From positions 992,001-1,056,000 of the forward strand of contig OY969816.1 of assembly GCA_963703385.1 (NCBI GenBank): a DNA stretch of 64,000 bases, given 5' to 3'. Positions 1 through 7,330 of the stretch are shown here, one piece after another (within the stretch, counting starts at the first letter, position 1; each line of letters opens with the position of its first letter). Position numbers and translations under genes: made by a program. Under the pieces are notes generated by a model, which did not search any database, was not told the DNA's origin, and worked only from the letters and a program-made list of their open reading frames with translations. This stretch comes from Rhodoblastus sp963703385 (GTDB taxonomy: Bacteria > Pseudomonadota > Alphaproteobacteria > Rhizobiales > Beijerinckiaceae).

Positions 1-253
1 GGCCTTCGTCCGTCCAGACGAAACAAAGCCGAAATTGGTCATTGACGCGGATCGAATATTGCCCGACGCGGTCGCCTTTCAGCGCCTCAAGCCGATTGGC
101 CGGCGGCGCGCGCAAATCGTCCAGCCTTTTCGCCGCGTCGAGCATAACCAACTTGCGCCGCGTCACGGCGATCAGATCGGCGGGGAATTTCTTCGGCGTC
201 TCGCGCGCAAGAAGGGCGGCCAGCCTCTCGTCTTTGAATCGCTTGACCGCCAT
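1..253 (-). CDS. higB: HigB/RelE-type toxin, 5' part (runs off window)
   Basis: This is the N-terminal 84 residues of a type II toxin of the HigB family, ribosome-associated mRNA interferases neutralised by a HigA antitoxin. The ATG is at 253. The protein opens MAVKRFKDERLAALLARE and carries the family landmarks RRKLVMLDAAK, DDLRAPPANRLEALKGDR, GQYSIRVNDQ and FRLCFVW, which match the HigB core almost end to end. The C-terminal residues and the stop lie left of position 1. In higBA loci the toxin gene normally precedes higA, so the antitoxin gene should be just outside the window. A perfect inverted repeat 34-59 bases upstream of the start is a likely autoregulatory operator. Family assignment is firm; activity is inferred. 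Confidence 0.85.
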   Translation of the reverse strand, partial: MAVKRFKDERLAALLARETPKKFPADLIAVTRRKLVMLDAAKRLDDLRAPPANRLEALKGDRVGQYSIRVNDQFRLCFVWTDEG

Positions 254-286
254 TGCGCCCCCGCTCAAAGGGAAGTATCACAGAAA

Positions 287-312
287 GATACATATGGCAA
301 GAAATATGTATC
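287..312. promoter_or_regulatory. Inverted repeat, probable HigA operator
   Basis: GATACATAT (287-295) and ATATGTATC (304-312) are exact inverted copies separated by 8 bases. The element is AT-rich in a GC-rich setting and lies just upstream of the higB start at 253, where HigA-type helix-turn-helix antitoxins usually bind to repress their own operon. The repeat is seen directly; the binding protein is inferred. Confidence 0.6.
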
Positions 313-389
313 ACGTCGCGATACGTTCGATCGTTCATGCGCGGATGCGCCCGCGTCATCCTGTTGTCGCGGCCTGCCCGCAAGGCTGG

Positions 390-491
390 CGCGAAGGCGT
401 CGCCAAAGCCAAGGCCGAAGGCAAATATAAAGAACGCGCGCCGACTGCCCGCGCTAAGGCCGATGGCATTCGCCAGCTGGCGGTTGAAGGC
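390..491 (+). pseudogene. Serine recombinase (resolvase/invertase) C-terminal relic
   Basis: A 34-codon stretch reads REGVAKAKAEGKYKERAP followed by TARAKADGIRQLAVEG, closely resembling the linker just before the C-terminal helix-turn-helix of Tn3/Hin-type serine recombinases (typically REGIAKAKAEGKYKGRKPTARAK). No catalytic domain is present upstream. The matching frame is lost after about 491; a weak continuation seems to move to another frame (492-530), suggesting decay by frameshift. The rest of the 254-756 interval, apart from the inverted repeat at 287-312, shows no convincing gene. The relic beside a toxin gene suggests a remnant of a mobile element. Confidence 0.55.
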
Positions 492-756
492 AAGACGTGG
501 TGCAATAGCACCCCTGCGATTCCTGCTGATTAGCCGAGCAAATCGGGGCGGGCGGCTGAAAAGAAACCGCAACAGTATCAATGCGCAAAAAAGGCGGGTG
601 AGGGCGCGTAAGCCATTTGAATTTCAAGGCGTTTTAACGCCTACCTCTCCCACCACTTCTCTTGACGGCTATGCAGAAACCGGCTGCTTGCGCTTCCGTC
701 CGCTTTCCGGCGGCTTTATTTCAGGCGGCAGGTTTAGAAAAGCCCATCGGCCTGCC

Positions 757-1068
757 TCAGCCGGTGCTCCAGATGCGCGGGCGCTTCATCCCGGCGATCT
801 TGCAGGCCTGGCCGGGATAGCCATAGGGGAAGAGCTCGAACAGCCGGTTGCGACCGGCGCCGCGGGCCTCGGTCAGGTGGCGCATGACGAATCGGGCGTC
901 GGGCGAAACCTGATGCTCTTCCTGGAAGGCGCGCATGAATCTGATCGCTTGCCAATGGTCGTCGATCAAGTCAATGCCGAGTTCGCGGGCCTTTGCTTTG
1001 GCCCAGTCCTCGGTCCAATCGGCGGGATTGATGAGATAGCCTTCGGCGTCGGTTTGCGGCGCGGTCAT
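757..1068 (-). CDS. TusE/DsrC/DsvC-family sulfur relay protein
   Basis: A 103-residue protein of the DsrC/TusE family of small sulfur-trafficking proteins, in which a C-terminal cysteine carries persulfide sulfur for tRNA thiolation (TusE) or dissimilatory sulfur metabolism (DsrC). Diagnostic stretches are GYLINPADW, the HWQAIRFMRAF helix and the C-terminal LFELFPYG then QACKIAGMKRPR. The protein ends in WSTG, so it keeps the upstream cysteine (in ACKIAG) but lacks the penultimate cysteine that defines canonical DsrC and TusE. It may therefore belong to the regulatory or divergent branch of the family. The ATG at 1068 is chosen because AGGAGGAGG lies immediately upstream. It is transcribed in the same direction as the LysR gene, with a 139-base gap. 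No dsr or tus partner genes are visible nearby. Confidence 0.85.
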   Translation of the reverse strand: MTAPQTDAEGYLINPADWTEDWAKAKARELGIDLIDDHWQAIRFMRAFQEEHQVSPDARFVMRHLTEARGAGRNRLFELFPYGYPGQACKIAGMKRPRIWSTG

Positions 1069-1207
1069 GGTCCTCCTCCTGATCGCAAAGCTTTTGTGGC
1101 GCTTAGACAAGATAACGTTTCCTGCCTGCAGGTCCACCGGCAATTGGTCCGTGGAATTGCTCCAGCGCAAAGAAAATTCGTTCCGTCACAAAGGTTCGGG
1201 CCGCGGC

Positions 1208-2113
1208 TCAATGTGGCTTCGCGGCGGAGTCCTGCATCAGGGCGAGCATGGCCTTGGCGGCGCGCGACGTATAGAGCTGCCGGTGCGAGAGAACGTAGAA
1301 CGGGCGCTTGGGCAGGGAAAAAGGCAGCTGGACCAGGGCGCCGGCCTTGATCGAGGCGCGGGCGACCAGGCTCGACATCACGGCAAGGCCGGCGCCGGCC
1401 TCCACCGCCGTGCGCAAGGACTCGTTCGACGGTAGTTCCAGCACGACGCGCGGCGCGTGGTCGGGCGGCGCGACCGACTGGATCAGCTCCTCGAAGGCCT
1501 CGCGCGTGCCGGAGCCTTTTTCGCGCGCGACCCAGGGGGCGTCCTGAATCGCCTCACGGGTCGCGGCGTCGTCCGCGCCGGAAAGTTTCGCGGCGAGCGC
1601 GGGCGCGGCGACGACGAGCAATTCGTCGTCGTCGACGCGGGCGACCGTCAGCAGCGGATCGGCGACGGCGCCCTCGACCAGCCCGAGGTCGATCTCGCCG
1701 GCGACGGCAAGTTCGGCGACCTCGTGGGTGTTGCCGATGGTCAGCCGGACGGCGACGCCGGGATAGAGTTCCGCGAAGCGGGCGAGGCGCGGCGGCAGCC
1801 AGTAATTGCCGGTGGTCTGGCTGGCGGCGACATTCAGCCGCCCGGTTTTCAGGCCGCCGATGTCGGTCAGCACCTTTTCCGTCCGCTGCGCGGCGACGAG
1901 CAGGGCGCGCGCCTCGGCGAGAAAGACCCGGCCCTCCTGGGTCAAGGCGACCCGCCGGCCGATCCGGTCGAACAGCTTCATGTCGTGGCGATATTCGAGC
2001 GCGCCGATCGCGGCGCTGACCGCCGACTGGGTCAGGTTGAGCTGGCCCGCCGCGCGCGTCACATGCTCAAGCTCCGCGACGGCGACAAAAATGCGCAACT
2101 GGTCGAGTGTCAC
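1208..2113 (-). CDS. LysR-family transcriptional regulator
   Basis: A 301-residue LysR-type regulator. Residues 1-60 form the winged helix-turn-helix (TLDQLRIFVAVAELEHVTRAA, LTQSAVSAAIGALE, LFDRIGRRVALTQEG). From about residue 90 onward is the periplasmic-binding-protein-like effector domain, with GRLNVAASQTTGNYWLPP, IGNTHEVAELAVAGEIDLGLVEG and the REKGSGTREAFEE segment typical of the CysB/CbbR-like branch. The start is taken as GTG at 2113 because GGGAGGTAGG precedes it; a longer in-frame ATG at 2161 lacks a comparable site. The target is unknown. The same-strand DsrC-like gene just downstream could belong to its regulon or operon, which is inference. Confidence 0.88.
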   Translation of the reverse strand: MTLDQLRIFVAVAELEHVTRAAGQLNLTQSAVSAAIGALEYRHDMKLFDRIGRRVALTQEGRVFLAEARALLVAAQRTEKVLTDIGGLKTGRLNVAASQTTGNYWLPPRLARFAELYPGVAVRLTIGNTHEVAELAVAGEIDLGLVEGAVADPLLTVARVDDDELLVVAAPALAAKLSGADDAATREAIQDAPWVAREKGSGTREAFEELIQSVAPPDHAPRVVLELPSNESLRTAVEAGAGLAVMSSLVARASIKAGALVQLPFSLPKRPFYVLSHRQLYTSRAAKAMLALMQDSAAKPH

Positions 2114-2283
2114 CCACCTACCTCCCTCGCCAGATTTGAACCGGCCCGCGTCGCGAATCAACGAAAATATGGGGGAGGCGCGTTATACTGTCGGCGGTCG
2201 CTTTCACCTTGCCGGAAGAAAGGGCGCCCGCCGGTCCGGGGTTTCCTGCGCGATGGCGTTTCGCCCGTTGCGCGGCGAATGTT

Positions 2284-4635
2284 TCAGACGGCGGCGGCCT
2301 GGGGCGGCGAGGAGCCGCCGCTTGCGGACAGGGCGGCGCGGGTCTCGCCGGCCATTTGTTTCAGAAGATAGACGGCGAGGTCCTCGGCCGGGAGAGGATA
2401 GCTGAACAGCGCGCCCTGGGCGGCCCCGACGCCCAGGGCGCGAATGGCGGCAAGCTGGTCCTGGGTTTCGACGCCCTCGACCACGACACACATGCTCAGG
2501 TCGCGGCCGATGGCGTTGACGGCGCGAATGATGCTCGCGGGCTTCGCGCTTTTCGCCGTGTCGATGTCGCGGACGAAACTCTTGTCGATCTTGACCTTGT
2601 CGAAGGGAAAATCGTTGAGATAGCTCAGCGAGGAATAGCCCGTGCCGAAATCGTCGAGCGCGATGTGGACGCCCAGCGCGCGCAGCTTGTCGAGAATGGC
2701 GAACACGGTCTGGTGGTTGCAGATGAGAATGGACTCGGTGATTTCGAGCTCCAGCCTTTGCGCCGGCAGGCCGCTCCCGGCGAGCGCCTGCCGCACCGCC
2801 GCGACCAGGTCGCCGCGCTCGAACTGCAGGGCGGAGAGATTGACGGCGATTCGGACCGAATCGGGCCAGGCCATGGCGTCGCGGCAGGCCTGACGCAATA
2901 CGAACCTGCCGATCTCGACGATGGTCGCGTTTTCTTCGGCGATCGGCACGAATTCGCCCGGCGCGATCGCGCCGAACTCGGGATGCGTCCAGCGCAGCAA
3001 GGCTTCGACGGCCATGACGCTTCGGTCGGCGACATCGACAATCGGCTGATAGGTCAGCGACATTTCTCCGCGCGCGACCGCGCCGCGCAATTTCTCTCCC
3101 AGTTGCCGGCGCCGGCGGATCGAATGGGCCATTTCCTCGGCGAAAAATTTCACCGCGCCGCGCCCGCTGGCCTTCGCGCCATAAAGCGCCATATCCGCCG
3201 CCTTGATCAGGGATTCCGCCGCTCCGTTCTCGGCGTCGTCCGGATAGACGGCGGCGCCGACGCTGGCGCCGATGCGCACGATGCGCGCCTCGATCTCGAA
3301 CGGCTGGGAGAGCACGCGGACGATCGCCGCGCCGATCTCGCCGATCCGCGCCCGGTCGGCGGTGGAGGCCAGGACGGCGAATTCGTCGCCGCCGATCCGC
3401 GCGACAAAGCCGGCGTCCGTCACCGTGAGCAGGCGCTCCCCGACCATGGCCAGCAGGAGATCGCCGACCTGATGGCCATGACTGTCGTTCACTTCCTTGA
3501 AATGGTCGAGGTCGACCGACAGGAGGCTGAACCGCGGGCTTTCGGCGCCCGGCGCCAAAGCGGCGGCGAGCCTTTCCGAAAAGCTCGCGCGGTTGGGCAG
3601 GCCCGAGACCTGATCGAACCGAGCCATGCGCTGGATGTTTTCCTCGGCCTCGTGTTCGGCGGTGACGTCGGCCGCCGTGATCACGGCGCCTTGCGGCATC
3701 GGCTGGCGGGTCAGGGCGAGAATGCGCCCGTCGGCCAGCCGCAACTCGCGGCTGGTCCCGGCGCGCCCGGTGAAGAAGTCGCGGAGCGCCTTGACCGCTT
3801 CCTTCTGGTCGATCAGGGGCGCAATGAACTTGTCGATCAACGGGCGAACCGGCAGGTCGACCGGAGGGGCCACCAGGCCGAAAATCTCGGCGAATTGCCG
3901 GTTGGCGACCTGCACGCGGTCATCGCGGTCGATCATCACCAGGCCGCGGGTCATATTGTTGAGGGCGGTGTCGAACTTGTCCGCGACGTCCTCGGCGTCG
4001 CGGCGCGCCATCAGCATGGAGACCTGCTCGCCATGCAGGTTCTTGGTCATGTCGCGCATGTGCCGAAGCACCATGAGCGCCATCAGGACGCCGAACGAGC
4101 CGTCGCTCGTCACCATCAAGGCGGCGGAGAACGACAGAACGATCAGCCAGGCCTGGACGGCGACGATGCGCGGCGAGCCTGAACAGCGGGCGGGACTGCT
4201 GACCAGGAAGGCGGTGCAGGCTCCGAGGGTCAGCAAACGATCGTCATCGTTTCCATCCTTGACCAGAACCAGGAACAGCAGAACGCCCAAGGCCAGGGCG
4301 AAGGAGGTCATTACGGCGAAATAGCCGGCTTCGCCGCGCCGGATGTCGGCGATTGTCGCCAGCCGGAGGCGGTCCCGCTCCTGAAACCGGCTCTGCTGCC
4401 AATGTTCGAAGAAAATGCGCACGAAACCGGCCACGGCCACGCAGACCGCGGCGGCGTCAATCGCATTTTCCGCGGCTTTCCAGAAAAGATAGGCCGCGAG
4501 CAGCACATAGGCCAAAACATTGATCGAGTTTCTGACCGCGCCCTTGAACAGGGATTCGATCAGCGCCCGATAGACGGAAAGCGGCAGGGCGCAGTCTGGC
4601 TGGTCACGGCTTGAGAAGCGGAAAAATGCGAACAT
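2284..4635 (-). CDS. Membrane PAS-GGDEF-EAL cyclic-di-GMP protein
   Basis: A 783-residue bifunctional candidate for cyclic-di-GMP synthesis and breakdown. The N-terminal ~200 residues contain several hydrophobic helices (for example NVLAYVLLAAYLFWKA and FAVMTSFALALGVLLFLVLV), then a PAS-like sensor around 215-330 (FDTALNNMTRGLVMIDRDD). A GGDEF domain follows (RIGGDEFAVL intact, with the DLDHFKEVND metal-site segment), then an EAL domain (AVEALLRW, EITESI, DDFGTGYSSLSYL, VVEGVET). Both signature motifs are intact, so both activities are plausible; which dominates cannot be read from sequence. It is divergent from fabD across a 274-base gap. No strong ribosome-binding site precedes the chosen ATG, so the exact start is uncertain. 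Confidence 0.9.
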   Translation of the reverse strand: MFAFFRFSSRDQPDCALPLSVYRALIESLFKGAVRNSINVLAYVLLAAYLFWKAAENAIDAAAVCVAVAGFVRIFFEHWQQSRFQERDRLRLATIADIRRGEAGYFAVMTSFALALGVLLFLVLVKDGNDDDRLLTLGACTAFLVSSPARCSGSPRIVAVQAWLIVLSFSAALMVTSDGSFGVLMALMVLRHMRDMTKNLHGEQVSMLMARRDAEDVADKFDTALNNMTRGLVMIDRDDRVQVANRQFAEIFGLVAPPVDLPVRPLIDKFIAPLIDQKEAVKALRDFFTGRAGTSRELRLADGRILALTRQPMPQGAVITAADVTAEHEAEENIQRMARFDQVSGLPNRASFSERLAAALAPGAESPRFSLLSVDLDHFKEVNDSHGHQVGDLLLAMVGERLLTVTDAGFVARIGGDEFAVLASTADRARIGEIGAAIVRVLSQPFEIEARIVRIGASVGAAVYPDDAENGAAESLIKAADMALYGAKASGRGAVKFFAEEMAHSIRRRRQLGEKLRGAVARGEMSLTYQPIVDVADRSVMAVEALLRWTHPEFGAIAPGEFVPIAEENATIVEIGRFVLRQACRDAMAWPDSVRIAVNLSALQFERGDLVAAVRQALAGSGLPAQRLELEITESILICNHQTVFAILDKLRALGVHIALDDFGTGYSSLSYLNDFPFDKVKIDKSFVRDIDTAKSAKPASIIRAVNAIGRDLSMCVVVEGVETQDQLAAIRALGVGAAQGALFSYPLPAEDLAVYLLKQMAGETRAALSASGGSSPPQAAAV

Positions 4636-4909
4636 GGGAACCCGGACCGGAATTCGGACCTGGCGCGCCGCGTCCGAACGATGAGGGCCTCTGACATGAA
4701 GCGCAATGGAACCGGGAAACTGCCGGCGCGACGACGGCCATCATGGTCGCGCGACGCGAAACATCACGATTTTCCGCCAGACAGATGAAGAATGGGTATA
4801 TGTGCGCAGGTGGAGATTTCGCCTCGCCCTTTCGCGGCGCGATCTTGACAGCCGCCCGGACGGGCGCCAATGGCTGGCGCTGAATGTCCTGAAACGAGGC
4901 AGATCGCAC

Positions 4910-5857
4910 GTGTCCGTCGCATTTCTTTTTCCCGGCCAGGGCTCTCAGGCCGTCGGCATGGGCAAGGCGCTCCATGACGCCTTCCCGTCCTCGCGCGCCG
5001 TGTTCGACGAAGTGGACGCGGCGCTCGGCGAGAAACTCTCCACTTTGATGTTCGAGGGCGACGCCAGCGAACTGACCCTCACCGCCAACGCCCAGCCGGC
5101 CCTGATGGCCGTCAGTCTCGCGGCCTTGCGGGCCCTCGAGGCCGAGCAAGGCGTCGATGTCGCCCGCGACGCGGCTTTCGTCGCGGGCCATTCGCTGGGC
5201 GAATATTCCGCGCTGGCCGCGGCGGGCGCCCTGACGATCACCGACGCCGCGCGGCTGCTGCGCCTGCGCGGACAAGCGATGCAGAAGGCGGTTCCGGTCG
5301 GCCGGGGGGCGATGGCCGCCTTGCTCGGGGCGGAACCTGCGCAAGCAACCAAAATCGCGATGGAGGCGGCGGCCGCCGCGGGCGCGCTGTGCGAGGTCGC
5401 CAACGACAATGGCGGCGGCCAGATCGTGGTCTCCGGCGCTAAAAAAGCGGTCGATCTGGCGATCGAGATCGCCAGGGAAAATGGCGTGAAGCGGGCCATG
5501 CTCCTGCCGGTTTCGGCGCCGTTTCATTGCGCCTTGATGGCGCCGGCCGCCGAGGCGATGAAGGAGGCTCTGGCGAAAACCGACATCAAGCCGCCCTTGG
5601 TCGATGTCGTGGCCAATGTCACCGCCGCGCCGGCGCGCGATCCCGACGAAATCCGTCAACTGCTGGTCGCCCAGGTCTGCGGCACGGTGCGCTGGCGCGA
5701 ATGCATGGGCTTCATGCGCGGCCGAGGCGTCGATCTGTTCGTCGAAATCGGCGCCGGAACGGTGCTGGCCGGACTGGTCAAGCGCACGGCGGAAGGCGCG
5801 CGGTCGCTCAATGTCGGCGTCCCGGCGGAGGTCGAGAGTTTTTCCCTTAAAGGTTAA
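4910..5857 (+). CDS. fabD: Malonyl-CoA:ACP transacylase
   Basis: A 315-residue FabD that loads malonyl groups from CoA onto acyl carrier protein in type II fatty acid synthesis. The start is GTG at 4910, giving the family's N-terminus VAFLFPGQGSQ. The nucleophile serine lies at about residue 95 in GHSLGEYSAL, and the catalytic histidine is in PVSAPFHCALM near residue 206. Length matches the family (~310). It is followed 20 bases later by fabG, then acpP and fabF, the standard fab cluster, so co-transcription with fabG is likely. Confidence 0.95.
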   Translation: MSVAFLFPGQGSQAVGMGKALHDAFPSSRAVFDEVDAALGEKLSTLMFEGDASELTLTANAQPALMAVSLAALRALEAEQGVDVARDAAFVAGHSLGEYSALAAAGALTITDAARLLRLRGQAMQKAVPVGRGAMAALLGAEPAQATKIAMEAAAAAGALCEVANDNGGGQIVVSGAKKAVDLAIEIARENGVKRAMLLPVSAPFHCALMAPAAEAMKEALAKTDIKPPLVDVVANVTAAPARDPDEIRQLLVAQVCGTVRWRECMGFMRGRGVDLFVEIGAGTVLAGLVKRTAEGARSLNVGVPAEVESFSLKG

Positions 5858-5877
5858 TTACTTGCGCGGAGTGGTTG

Positions 5878-6615
5878 ATGTTTGATCTGAATAATCGCGT
5901 CGCGCTGGTCACCGGCGCCAGCGGCGGGCTCGGCTCGGCAATAGCTCGCGCGCTGCATCGGCAGGGCGCGAAGGTCGTGCTGTCGGGCACCCGCCGCGAC
6001 GCTCTGGAAGCCCTGGCCGGGGAACTGGGCGAGGGCGCCTTCGTCGCGCCCTGCAATCTGTCCGACAAGGAAGCGGTGGAAAAACTCGTTCCCGAGGCCG
6101 AGGCGCTGGCCGGGCCGCTGGACATTCTGGTCAACAACGCCGGCGTGACTCGCGACGGCCTGTTCATGCGGATGAAGGACGAGGACTGGGACACCGTCCT
6201 CAACGTCAACCTGACCTCCGCCTTCCGCCTGTCGCGCTCCGCGCTCAGGGGCATGATGAAGCGCCGCCATGGCCGGATCATCAACATCGCCTCGGTGGTC
6301 GGCGTCCTCGGCAACGCCGGCCAAGCCAATTACGCGGCCTCCAAGGCGGGCCTGATCGGCATGACCAAGTCGCTCGCCGCCGAGCTCGCCTCGCGCAATA
6401 TCACGGTGAATTGCGTCGCGCCCGGCTTCATCTCCAGCCCGATGACCGATGCGCTGACCGACAAGCAGAAAGAGGCCATTCTGGCGACAATTCCCGCGGG
6501 CCATCTTGGGGACGGCGCGGATATCGGCGCGGCCTGCGTCTATCTGGCGAGTTCGGAGGGCGCCTACGTCACCGGCCAGACGCTGCATGTCAACGGCGGA
6601 ATGGCAATGATTTGA
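5878..6615 (+). CDS. fabG: 3-oxoacyl-ACP reductase
   Basis: A 245-residue short-chain dehydrogenase that reduces 3-oxoacyl-ACP with NADPH. The cofactor-binding TGASGGLGSAIA (about 12-23), NNAG, the catalytic serine region (INIASVVG) and YAASK with the active-site tyrosine and lysine are all present, ending with the VNGGMAMI tail typical of FabG. ATG at 5878 is preferred, with CGGAG upstream; a TTG codon directly before it adds only one residue. It lies between fabD and acpP. Confidence 0.95.
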   Translation: MFDLNNRVALVTGASGGLGSAIARALHRQGAKVVLSGTRRDALEALAGELGEGAFVAPCNLSDKEAVEKLVPEAEALAGPLDILVNNAGVTRDGLFMRMKDEDWDTVLNVNLTSAFRLSRSALRGMMKRRHGRIINIASVVGVLGNAGQANYAASKAGLIGMTKSLAAELASRNITVNCVAPGFISSPMTDALTDKQKEAILATIPAGHLGDGADIGAACVYLASSEGAYVTGQTLHVNGGMAMI

Positions 6616-6829
6616 GAGAGTTGCGGCCAAGGCGCGTATGCGGCGTCCCGCGGCGCATATGGGTCTCGCAATCGTGACCGAAGTGTGTTAGCAAGCCTCG
6701 GTTTGTACGTTCCAACGTGTGAAATTTCGCTGCAGCGCAGAAATTCTCGCGTCGCCGGATCCGTAACTCCCCGCGCGCCCCCGACAAGGGTCTGGCGCGC
6801 CGTCTGTTCGAGATAATGAGGAAATCAAA

Positions 6830-7072
6830 ATGAGCGATGTCGCCGAGCGCGTAAAAAAGATTGTCGTCGAACATCTCGGCGTCGAGCCCGACAAGGTGGT
6901 CGACAGCGCGAATTTCATCGACGATCTGGGCGCCGATTCGCTGGACACGGTCGAGCTGGTCATGGCTTTCGAGGAAGAATTCGGGGTGGAGATTCCGGAC
7001 GACGCGGCCGAGTCCATCGTGACCGTCGGCGACGCCGTGAAATTCCTGGAAAAGGCCACGGCTCAGGGCTGA
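6830..7072 (+). CDS. acpP: Acyl carrier protein
   Basis: An 80-residue acidic acyl carrier protein. The phosphopantetheine attachment serine is residue 37 in the invariant GADSLDTVELV motif, and the helix II sequence VMAFEEEFGVEIPDD is textbook. It is preceded by a 214-base gap that probably contains its own strong promoter, as is common for acpP, and by AATGAGGAAA as a ribosome-binding site. A hairpin follows the gene. Confidence 0.97.
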   Translation: MSDVAERVKKIVVEHLGVEPDKVVDSANFIDDLGADSLDTVELVMAFEEEFGVEIPDDAAESIVTVGDAVKFLEKATAQG

Positions 7073-7094
7073 GCCCGGCCAGGAAAGAAAATTT

Positions 7095-7126
7095 CGCGCG
7101 CGTCCGGCTAGGGTCGGGCGCGCGCG
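7095..7126 (+). terminator. GC-rich hairpin after acpP
   Basis: CGCGCGCG near 7095 pairs with CGCGCGCG near 7119-7126 around a short loop (GTCC and GGG extend the stem with a wobble pair). There is no good T-run after it, so it may only attenuate or stabilise the acpP transcript rather than terminate it fully. Confidence 0.4.
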
Positions 7127-7139
7127 ATTGATGTTGCAA

Positions 7140-7229
7140 GCGCCGCTTCATGCGGCGCAAGAAAAACCGGAAAAGCGCCGCTTCATGCGTCGCAAGAAAA
7201 AACAGGGAAGGCGCCGCTTCATGCGGCGC
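7140..7229. repeat. Three tandem hairpin repeats upstream of fabF
   Basis: Three 19-base near-identical copies start at 7140, 7175 and 7211. Each has the form GCGCCGC-TTCAT-GCGGCGC (7-bp stem, 5-base loop); the middle copy carries one stem mismatch. The spacers between copies (CAAGAAAAAN-rich) are also similar, making a tandem repeat of 35-36 bases. They lie in the acpP-fabF gap, 100-190 bases before the fabF start, and could form serial stem-loops in the fabF leader. Confidence 0.75.
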
Positions 7230-7330
7230 AAATGCTGGACACGAGCCGTGTGAGGCGGCTCGAAAGCTGGATCGGCCGCGACGGAGGCCTTCTCGCCCCG
7301 CGCGCCGCCGAGTGAAGCCCGAGGGAGCCT

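Noticed and set aside
253..1350. Long plus-strand frame across the left edge
   Set aside because: It runs antisense to the DsrC-like gene and has only compositional (R/A/G) sequence; a shadow frame of high-GC DNA.
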